Below are positions 9,401 to 14,847 of a stretch of DNA of 21,370 nt, piece after piece (position 1 is the first letter of the stretch; every line of letters begins with the position of its first letter). A program made the translations under genes and the position numbers. Under the pieces are notes generated by a model that was not told where the DNA came from, searched no databases, and saw only the letters and a list, made by a program, of their open reading frames with translations. Origin of the DNA: CALXJM01 sp963930325 (GTDB taxonomy: Bacteria > Bacillota > Clostridia > TANB77 > CAG-508); the NCBI GenBank assembly GCA_963930325.1, contig CAWVME010000131.1, positions 1-21,370 of the forward strand, in the 5' to 3' direction.

Positions 9401-11110
9401 ACAATTGCAGGATACGCAGAAGAAATTAAAGATTTAATACCAGAAGGACTACAATTTGTAGCAGATAATGAAACAAACCAAGCATATGGATGGAGAATGT
9501 ATAAAATAGTCGATGGACAAGAAATAGAAACTGATGACGAAACAGAAGCAACAATTATAAGAACGAACTACTTAAGCAAAGCAAACGGTGAAGAAAATTT
9601 AATAGATGAATTTGACGGAATAGAACACATTTCAGAAGACGGAAACTATTATCTACCAGACTATAAGGATGTAGAAGTGGTATTAAGAGTAATCGAACCA
9701 AGCACATCTGAAAGAGTTTTAAGAAATATAGCAGAAATTAGTGAAGATTCAGATGAAAATGGAGACAATGTTAATGACGTAGATTCTACACCAGATAATT
9801 ATCCAGATGAAGATGGAAATAGAAATGAAGATGATGTAGACTATGATGATGTAGTATTAACATATTTTGACTTAGCATTAAGAAAATTTATAACAGAAAT
9901 TAGGACAGGAGAAGTTATTGAAAAAATAGAAAACCGTATTCCACAAGTAAGTTATGAAGAAGAAAAAATCCATTATACACATCCAAAAGATCCAATTTTA
10001 GTTACAAACGGAAGCAATATTACTTATACAATACGTGTTTACAATGAAGGCAAAATGGCAGGATACGCTAAAGAGATCACAGACGACATTCCTGCAGGAT
10101 TAACATTCTTGCCAGAAGATAATACTAACATGGAATACAGATGGATTATGATTGATGCAGAAGGAAACATAACAGACAATGTAGAAGAAGCAGTAAAAAT
10201 AACTACAGATTACTTATCTAAAGAGCAGGAAGAAATAGAAGGGGAGAACCTAATACAGCCTTTTGATAAAAATGTAGAAATCAGCGAAAATAATCCAGAC
10301 TATAGAGACGTAAAAGTAGTATTCAAAGTAACAGAAGAAAAATTACCAGAAGATAGAATTATTATTAATACAGCTGAAATCAGTGATGACTCTGACGAAG
10401 ACGGAAATGATGTAGAAGACGAAGACTCTACACCAGACAACAATGAAGAAGGCGAAGATGATATTGATGAAGAAGCAGTAAAAGTAAAATACTTTGACTT
10501 AAGTTTATTAAAATATGTAAGCAAAATTATTGTAACAGAAGATGGAAATACAAAAGTAACAGAAACAGGATATAATGGATTAGAAAATCCAGAGCCAATT
10601 CCGAAGGTAGAAATTAAACATAATAAATTAAATTCAACAACCGTAAAATTTGCTTATACAATAAAAATAACAAATGAAGGCGAAATCGAAGGATATGCAA
10701 CAGAAATTTCGGATGATATTCCAACTGGATTACAATTTATAGCAGAAGATAATCCACAATGGACAGAAAGAGATGGAAAGATTTATACAAGAGCACTAGA
10801 AAACACTTTACTACAACCAGGTGAAAGTGCCACTGTAGAAGTTATATTCACATGGATAAACGATAAAGACAACATGGGAGAAAAAACAAATACAGCAGAA
10901 ATTAGTGAGGATTATAATGATTACGGTTCTCCAGATATAGATTCAACACCAGGAAACGAAGAAGAAGGCGAAGATGACATAGATATTGCAAAAGTAATTC
11001 TTTCTATCAAAACAGGTAGAGAAAATATAATTCCAATTCTCATAGGAACAACTATAGTACTTGCAGTTTTAAGTGGAGGAATATTCTTAATTAAAAAATA
11101 TGTAATTTAA
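6419..11110 (+). CDS. cell-surface protein with thioester domain and five DUF11-like repeats
   Basis: This is a surface adhesin of 1,563 residues. A signal peptide (basic MNRKK, hydrophobic 6-22, cleavage likely near SYA-K) is followed by a thioester-domain-like module. Cys100 lies in T-I-Y-C-L-K-A-G and Gln242 in Q-Q-A-A-I-W, matching the Cys and Gln that form the internal thioester used by Gram-positive adhesins to bind host amines covalently. Five repeats then begin near residues 469, 689, 934, 1149 and 1358, each opening with FDL(A/S)L(R/L)K and ending in an acidic D-x-D-S-T-P-(D/G)-N stretch. These resemble DUF11/isopeptide stalk domains. The C-terminus has I-K-T-G, a membrane helix (about 1537-1558) and KKYVI, a layout like a sortase signal but without a true LPXTG. 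The start is supported by AGGA with an 8-base spacer. The protein is acidic in its linkers, suggesting metal binding (inference). Monocistronic. Confidence 0.85.
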   Translation: MNRKKIFLFMILAMIFMLIVGSSMSYAKTEYVVGLKAVRNYPGHENSGTDTLQADRIAYAYAINDKIIWKLLEYEGATINVDQTVEPDTGTANWNNTIYCLKAGLGFTNVDSEGGLTAIEEEKIRILYRFSELMTAQDVTTTVSNKLKEGRAIPYQSILKMALSADRNNAVLWILDNSYMMNIADENTKAEMKKYLFSNMLAYINDTNNTLPDGLIEMLTITDSLELEKIILTDSDIDVIQQAAIWYHTNNDEPAYNYELPLIKLNEQALPNTQTYVNMESAIGAETELTGEGNKRSAQAQALYYYLTRASEKAAGNYVAIRDLKPTIQLEKQNTNIETQENSTVVGPFTYNVNTNGKNVYRYTTSVQAQRIGETEYSNIENYTLVKSDKTTEASIEELNGEEFYIIIPETQITKAKLKINATYLETQATIWMAEDPATTEEQKEQPIVIVEKTEPEISDEEEVTADLEFDLSLRKYITGIKGIDLAVEDTRNPNINTSVLNTETTAEYKHRKDPVEVKTGDKVTYAITIYNEGEVPGRATEIIDQLPSGLKFNQIISGNYDAEIIENNKVKFTAKEPAVTQTGSEPFKLQPYTGGQLDSETILIECEVIEEQSADTKILTNVAWISADTNTENIADRDSQSENSPVDKNTPDYIGNANNKTELDDSNYHYEGEQDDDDFEKLILPGLSFDLALRKFIVSVNGEELTWFDNRQPIVDTTPLKDETGTTAIYTHPKTPVSVKKGDIVIYTIRVYNEGELDGYVEEITDYLPEGLGYLVSHKLNTENRWLIPDDAEAIKLRDIPEATNNLDIQDFEEEFVSSLGDVDVVVGKAELKTDKLAYRELETDNLIEAYDGGDNLSYKDVQIACVVVSDSLESEELKNIAEITKAKDKDGNDMNQEGDDRDSTPDTVIPEEYPTDGNIQDDDDYENLVLTYFDLALRKFITKVNGIEEEVSRAPIARPDDEKKIEYEHTKEPVKVKHDDLVTYTLRIFNEGTIAGYAEEIKDLIPEGLQFVADNETNQAYGWRMYKIVDGQEIETDDETEATIIRTNYLSKANGEENLIDEFDGIEHISEDGNYYLPDYKDVEVVLRVIEPSTSERVLRNIAEISEDSDENGDNVNDVDSTPDNYPDEDGNRNEDDVDYDDVVLTYFDLALRKFITEIRTGEVIEKIENRIPQVSYEEEKIHYTHPKDPILVTNGSNITYTIRVYNEGKMAGYAKEITDDIPAGLTFLPEDNTNMEYRWIMIDAEGNITDNVEEAVKITTDYLSKEQEEIEGENLIQPFDKNVEISENNPDYRDVKVVFKVTEEKLPEDRIIINTAEISDDSDEDGNDVEDEDSTPDNNEEGEDDIDEEAVKVKYFDLSLLKYVSKIIVTEDGNTKVTETGYNGLENPEPIPKVEIKHNKLNSTTVKFAYTIKITNEGEIEGYATEISDDIPTGLQFIAEDNPQWTERDGKIYTRALENTLLQPGESATVEVIFTWINDKDNMGEKTNTAEISEDYNDYGSPDIDSTPGNEEEGEDDIDIAKVILSIKTGRENIIPILIGTTIVLAVLSGGIFLIKKYVI
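7823..10990 (+). repeat. five tandem stalk-domain repeats in the thioester protein
   Basis: Protein repeats of about 205-245 residues start at about 7823, 8483, 9218, 9863 and 10490. Each has the opening F-D-L-x-L-x-K, a middle 'YTIRVYNEGE(x)GYAEEITD(x)(x)P(x)GL' segment and a terminal acidic D-S-T-P box. Copies 3 and 4 are nearly identical in DNA over the opening 'TTTTGACTTAGCATTAAGAA'. Copy 5 is more divergent. Confidence 0.85.
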
Positions 11111-11155
11111 ACATAAAAAATCTAAATTTTTATAAAGCCAAAATTACAGTAATTG

Positions 11156-11215
11156 AGGAGAGAAAATTGAGATAAAGCTAAGACTTTTCTTAAATATCTC
11201 TCCTTTCTACTTTTT
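11156..11215 (+). terminator. candidate terminator after the thioester protein
   Basis: AGGAGAGA (11156-11163) pairs with TCTCTCCT (11197-11204) across a 33-base loop, and TTTCTACTTTTT follows. The long loop lowers confidence, but it sits directly before the next operon's promoter. Confidence 0.5.
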
Positions 11216-11226
11216 AAAAATAAATA

Positions 11227-11255
11227 TTTACATCTAAAAAACCTTATGATATAAT
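11227..11255 (+). promoter_or_regulatory. sigma-A promoter of the three-gene operon
   Basis: TTTACA (11227-11232), a 17-base spacer and a perfect TATAAT (11250-11255). The expected transcript start near 11262 leaves a leader of only ~17 bases before the ATG at 11279. Confidence 0.75.
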
Positions 11256-11278
11256 AAATTTATAATGAGGTGTTTTAT

Positions 11279-12016
11279 ATGAACCAAATATTATTTACAC
11301 AAAATAATAAGCAAAAAACTGGCAAAACAGATATAATAAAAATTATTCGAATTTTTTGTATTTTTATTTTTATATTTGGATTTTTCTTAACAACAAGTAG
11401 CGGATATAGTCTTTTAATAGAAATGAATAATGAAGAAATAACAGAACCAACTGAAAATGAAAACTTATTACCAATACCAGAAATTCAAGATCCTATAGAA
11501 GACGAACCTCAAATAGATACAGAAAAGCCAGACTTACAGGTAAGTGTTTCAGGTAATTTTGTAAAAATCAAAGCAACAGATGAAACAGAAATGGATTATA
11601 TTACATACAAATGGAATGATGAGCCAGAAACAAAAATTTCTGCATATCAAGATGACAAAACTACCATTCAAGAAAGTGTAGAGGTATTAAAAGGAGAGAA
11701 CAAATTAACAATACTTGCAGTAGATAAATCCGGAAATCAAACACAAATAATCAGAACATACCAAGGAGTTACAAAACCAGTTATATCCGTTGTACAGGAA
11801 GGAAATGAATTAGTTATAAAAGTAACTGATGAAGATGGAATAGACTATGTATATTATACATTAAATGGAAAAGAATATAGATTAAGAACAGCTACAACGC
11901 AGAAAGAACTAGAGTATAGACAAGCTATGGACGAAGGAGAAAACAGAATCTCTATTCAAGCATACAGTATTAATGGTGAAATGACTAATTTTGAAGGAAA
12001 GGCTAACAGCTTATAG
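11279..12016 (+). CDS. membrane-anchored protein with two Ig-like domains
   Basis: The protein has 245 residues. A short basic cytoplasmic tail is followed by one membrane segment (about residues 20-39, F-C-I-F-I-F-I-F-G-F-F). A Pro/Glu-rich linker (50-83) leads to two similar beta-rich modules (about 84-153 and 157-240), each ending in a 'GEN(K/R)(L/I)(T/S)I' strand. The repeated pattern 'DYITYKWNDEPE' / 'DYVYYTLNGKEY' suggests bacterial Ig-like domains facing outside the cell. The ATG at 11279 is preferred over an in-frame GTG at 11270, because AGGTG lies six bases before the ATG. It is the first gene of an operon with the PF06541 and GGDEF genes. No catalytic motif is visible; a structural or sensing role is inference. 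Confidence 0.68.
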   Translation: MNQILFTQNNKQKTGKTDIIKIIRIFCIFIFIFGFFLTTSSGYSLLIEMNNEEITEPTENENLLPIPEIQDPIEDEPQIDTEKPDLQVSVSGNFVKIKATDETEMDYITYKWNDEPETKISAYQDDKTTIQESVEVLKGENKLTILAVDKSGNQTQIIRTYQGVTKPVISVVQEGNELVIKVTDEDGIDYVYYTLNGKEYRLRTATTQKELEYRQAMDEGENRISIQAYSINGEMTNFEGKANSL

Positions 12017-12021
12017 AAATT

Positions 12022-12807
12022 ATGGAAACAGAGGAAGTACAGAAATTAATAGCTTATTTTATTATTTATTCATTTTTGGGTTGGGTGTTAGAATCAATTT
12101 ATAAAACAATAATGCAAAAGAAATTTGTTAACAGCGGATTTTTGTATGGACCAATTTGCCCAATATATGGAATAGGAGCTATTATTATGCTCCTATTCTT
12201 AAACAGTTTTTCAGAACATATATTTATTTTATTTTTAGTAGGAATGTTTGCATTTACAGTGTGGGAATATTTAGTAGGTTGGGGATTAGAAAAAATATTT
12301 AAAATTAAATACTGGGATTATTCTGAAAACAGATATAATTTTCAAGGAAGGGTCTGTTTAAGCCACTCGATGGCATGGGGAATATTAGGAGTTTTATTTA
12401 TTGTGTTAATTCATCCACAAATAAAAAACATATTAAATAATATTTCAAGTGAAATATTACTAGCTATTTGTATAATTGGAACAGCTTATATGCTGATTGA
12501 TTTTATTGTGAGTATAATAAAAATAAAAAATATTACAGTAAAAATAAAGATATTAAAAGAAATTACTATAACTATTAAAGAAAAAACAGAAGAATTAAAA
12601 AACTTGATAGAAAACAACTCAATGAAGAAAAAATATAGTAATAAACTAAAGGAAACCATTGGAGAACTAAATAAAAAACAACAAGAATTGAGAGAAAAAA
12701 TTGAGAAACAGACATCTAGATTAAGAAAGGCGTTTCCAACAATGCATTTAAAAGAATTTGGAGCAGCAATTAATAAACGAATAAAAGAATTAAAAGGAGA
12801 GAAATAA
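12022..12807 (+). CDS. PF06541-type (CmpB, putative ABC transporter type IV) membrane protein
   Basis: The 261-residue protein has about five membrane helices (near 8-26, 46-63, 67-86, 116-132, 143-166) and a highly charged coiled-coil tail (about 170-240). It carries the family hallmarks G-F-L-Y-G-P-I-C-P-I-Y-G-I-G (39-52) and 'YWDYSENRYNFQGRVCL..SMAWG' (97-120). The family is labelled a putative ABC-transporter component, but its real biochemical role is not established. It starts five bases after the previous stop with no strong ribosome binding site, so translation is probably coupled. Its stop overlaps the next start by one base (TAATG). The coiled coil suggests a cytoplasmic partner; that it contacts the GGDEF protein is inference only. 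Confidence 0.83.
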   Translation: METEEVQKLIAYFIIYSFLGWVLESIYKTIMQKKFVNSGFLYGPICPIYGIGAIIMLLFLNSFSEHIFILFLVGMFAFTVWEYLVGWGLEKIFKIKYWDYSENRYNFQGRVCLSHSMAWGILGVLFIVLIHPQIKNILNNISSEILLAICIIGTAYMLIDFIVSIIKIKNITVKIKILKEITITIKEKTEELKNLIENNSMKKKYSNKLKETIGELNKKQQELREKIEKQTSRLRKAFPTMHLKEFGAAINKRIKELKGEK

Positions 12808-13736
12808 TGGTACAGGATATTGTTATTATCGATAATGATAGCAACTTAATAATGGAATTGAAAGAACTCTTTAAAAAAGACAAGGGATACAAGTTTAAAA
12901 ATGTAAAAAGCACGGCAATAGATATAGCTCTAAGGAATATACCGGCATTATTTATTATTAATGAAGACACAATAGATAATGATATTTTAGAAATTTGTGA
13001 ATCGATAAGGCAAAATGAAGATAATAGTATCACACCAATTATTATTGTTTCCTCTAATAAAGAAAAAGAGCATAGAACTAAAATTTTAGCGAGCGAAATT
13101 GAATATTTCATTGGAAAACCAATGGAAAATGAATATTTATATTATACGATTAAAAACATTATTAGACTTATTTATGTTAACAGAAGAGTAAGTCCATTAA
13201 CTGGATTACCAGGAAATGTACAGATAGATGCTGAGCTTAAAAAGAGGCTTCTCAGAAAAGAAAAATTTGCTATTTTATATTTTGATTTAGATAACTTCAA
13301 AGCATATAATGATATATATGGATTTTTAAAAGGAGATGAAATAATTAAATTAACAGCTAAACTTATTCAAAAAAATGTACACACAGACGAATGCCAAGAT
13401 TCTTTTGTAGGGCACATTGGAGGAGATGACTTTGTTGCTATTGTTGGAGAAGAGACAGATTACGAAGAAATTTGCAAAAATATTATAGCAGAATTTGATC
13501 ATGAAATACTTACATTTTACACAGAAGAAGATGCTGAAAGAGGATATGTAGAAGTACCAAATAGAAAAAACATAATAGAGCAATTTCCAATCACATCTAT
13601 ATCTATTGGAGTAGTAGATGCAGATGTTCAAAGGTTTAAAAATCGATTAGAAATAGGAGAAGTTGGAGCACAAGTAAAACATTTAGCTAAAACAGTTATG
13701 GGAAGTGCGTATGTAATAGATAGAAGAGAACATTAA
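12807..13736 (+). CDS. REC-like plus GGDEF domain protein (putative diguanylate cyclase)
   Basis: The protein has 309 residues. Residues 4-118 form a receiver-like domain: acidic pair Asp9/Asp11 and conserved Gly-Lys104-Pro are present, but Asn52 sits where the phosphoacceptor Asp is expected, so it is probably not phosphorylated. Residues ~129-305 are a GGDEF domain with L-T-G-L-P (131-135), Y-F-D-L-D-N-F-K (158-165) and the active-site loop G-G-D-D-F (205-209). Asp208 replaces the usual Glu. No RxxD product-inhibition site is seen upstream. GGDEF proteins make cyclic di-GMP from two GTP, and this one might be active, weak or a sensor. The start overlaps the previous stop by one base and has AAAGGAG at seven bases. 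It is the last gene of the operon, followed by a strong terminator. Confidence 0.88.
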   Translation: MVQDIVIIDNDSNLIMELKELFKKDKGYKFKNVKSTAIDIALRNIPALFIINEDTIDNDILEICESIRQNEDNSITPIIIVSSNKEKEHRTKILASEIEYFIGKPMENEYLYYTIKNIIRLIYVNRRVSPLTGLPGNVQIDAELKKRLLRKEKFAILYFDLDNFKAYNDIYGFLKGDEIIKLTAKLIQKNVHTDECQDSFVGHIGGDDFVAIVGEETDYEEICKNIIAEFDHEILTFYTEEDAERGYVEVPNRKNIIEQFPITSISIGVVDADVQRFKNRLEIGEVGAQVKHLAKTVMGSAYVIDRREH

Positions 13737-13758
13737 TAAAACAAGAATAAAATTAAAG

Positions 13759-13803
13759 ACCTCACATATAATTTAGAAGAGAAAATTATATGTGAGGTTT
13801 TTT
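13759..13803 (+). terminator. strong terminator carrying the cwlD ribosome binding site
   Basis: A 16-bp perfect stem pairs 13759-13774 with 13783-13798 (8-base loop; extended by weaker pairs at its base). A T6 tract at 13798-13803 follows. It ends the REC-GGDEF operon. The 3' arm contains GTGAGG, which is also the only ribosome binding site for the ATG at 13804, with the T-tract as spacer. Confidence 0.9.
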
Positions 13804-14515
13804 ATGATTCTTATTAGTAAAAAAAGAATAACTTTTGTAATTACATGTATATTTGTAGGGGTGTTTACATTCCTTGAAAAAGGAAAAATAGAATCAGACA
13901 CTATTCCAACAGTATCTCTTCCAGTTACGAATAAAATTATTGTAATTGACGCACGGACATGGAACACCAGATGAAGGGGCGGAAAGCAAATATGGAACAA
14001 CCGAAGCTGAAATTAATTTGAAAATAGCATTAAAACTACAAAATTTATTAGAACAAAGCGGAGCTACCGTTATTTTAACTCGCAGTGATGAAAATGCTAT
14101 TTATGATTTAGATAGTAAAACTCTAAGACAGAAAAAAGTTTCTGATATTCACAATAGAGTAAAAATAGGCAATAATGCACAAGCAGATATTTTTATTTCT
14201 GTTCATCTAAATAAAATACCACAAGAACAGTATTGGGGTTGGCAATGTTTTTTTAAAAATAATGATGAAAATAGCAGAAAACTTGCTGAAGCAATACAAG
14301 AAAATTTAAACAAAACAATACAGAAAGAAAATCATAGAGTTGCCATGAAACTAGATACAGTTTATCTTATGAAACATGTTGAAATGCCAATAACCATTGT
14401 AGAATGCGGATTTTTATCTAATCCTGAAGAAGAAAAGTTACTATTGGAGGAAGAATATCAAAACAAACTCGCATGGGGAATTTATAATGGTATTATGCAA
14501 TACTTTGAAACATAG
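13804..14515 (+). CDS. cwlD: N-acetylmuramoyl-L-alanine amidase CwlD, interrupted by +1 frameshift at CGG
   Basis: Two overlapping frames together encode one amidase_3 family enzyme: 13804-13953 gives residues 1-50, and 13955-14515 gives the rest. Skipping C13954 yields a 236-residue protein, close to the length of B. subtilis CwlD (237), and restores the motif I-V-I-D-A-G-H-G. All expected zinc ligands and catalytic residues are then present: His52 in GHG, Glu67 in T-T-E-A-E-I-N-L, His in I-S-V-H-L-N, and Glu in V-E-C-G-F-L-S-N. An N-terminal membrane anchor occupies about residues 9-24. CwlD removes peptides from muramic acid during muramic-lactam formation in the spore cortex, so it implies sporulation. 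Without the shift, translation ends at TGA 13972-13974. The gene may use programmed frameshifting, be a recent pseudogene, or carry a sequencing error. Confidence 0.85.
13954..13957 (+). other. CGGA frameshift site in cwlD
   Basis: The frame reads GAC-GCA-CGG-ACA-TGG. Dropping the C gives GAC-GCA-GGA-CAT-GGA, i.e. the D-A-G-H-G motif. It is one of only two in-frame CGG codons that I found in the window. Confidence 0.7.
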
Positions 14516-14546
14516 CTATGCTCTTTCCCTAAGGGAAAGAGCATAG
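14516..14546 (+). terminator. perfect hairpin immediately after the cwlD stop, no T-tract
   Basis: CTATGCTCTTTCCC (14516-14529) pairs over all 14 bases with 14533-14546 around TAA. It begins at the first base after the stop codon. Neither strand has a T-run beyond it, so it may act as an mRNA 3'-end stabiliser or a factor-assisted stop rather than a classic terminator. Confidence 0.55.
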
Positions 14547-14624
14547 AAGAAACACTATAAAATGAAAGATTATTGAATTCTACACAAAATATTAAAACAT
14601 TTGAAATACAGAGAACAAAAAAGT

Positions 14625-14672
14625 CGTAAAATAGTACTTTGCGTAAGAAGTTAATAGTTTTTTACGTTTTTT
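14625..14672 (+). terminator. candidate terminator with T-tract downstream of cwlD
   Basis: CGTAAAA (14625-14631) pairs with TTTTACG (14660-14666), with an inner ACTT/AAGT stem, and T6 follows. It is about 110 bases past the cwlD stop and before the adhesin promoter. Apart from these hairpins and the promoter candidate, the 14547-14847 gap shows no gene. Confidence 0.45.
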
Positions 14673-14778
14673 GTAACAAAACAGTAATAAAAACTTAATA
14701 TTAAAAAGAAATACACCCATAAAACCCAGATCCGTAAAAGAAAAACAAGCCTTAGAAAGACTAAAAAAAAATGCTCTG

Positions 14779-14807
14779 TTGACTTAAGTTTAAAGAAATG
14801 CAAAAAT
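14779..14807 (+). promoter_or_regulatory. candidate promoter for the giant adhesin
   Basis: TTGACT (14779-14784) with a 17-base spacer to AAAAAT (14802-14807), followed by further AT-rich -10-like sequence. The -35 is good and the -10 is poor. The leader would be about 35 bases. Confidence 0.38.
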
Positions 14808-14847
14808 AATATTGTAATATTATGTTGAAAAATAAGGAAGGTAAGTT

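Noticed and set aside
13972..13974. Recoding of the TGA in the first cwlD frame (selenocysteine or readthrough).
   Set aside because: The conserved sequence lies in the +1 frame from 13955 onward, upstream of the TGA, so reading through TGA would not restore the protein.
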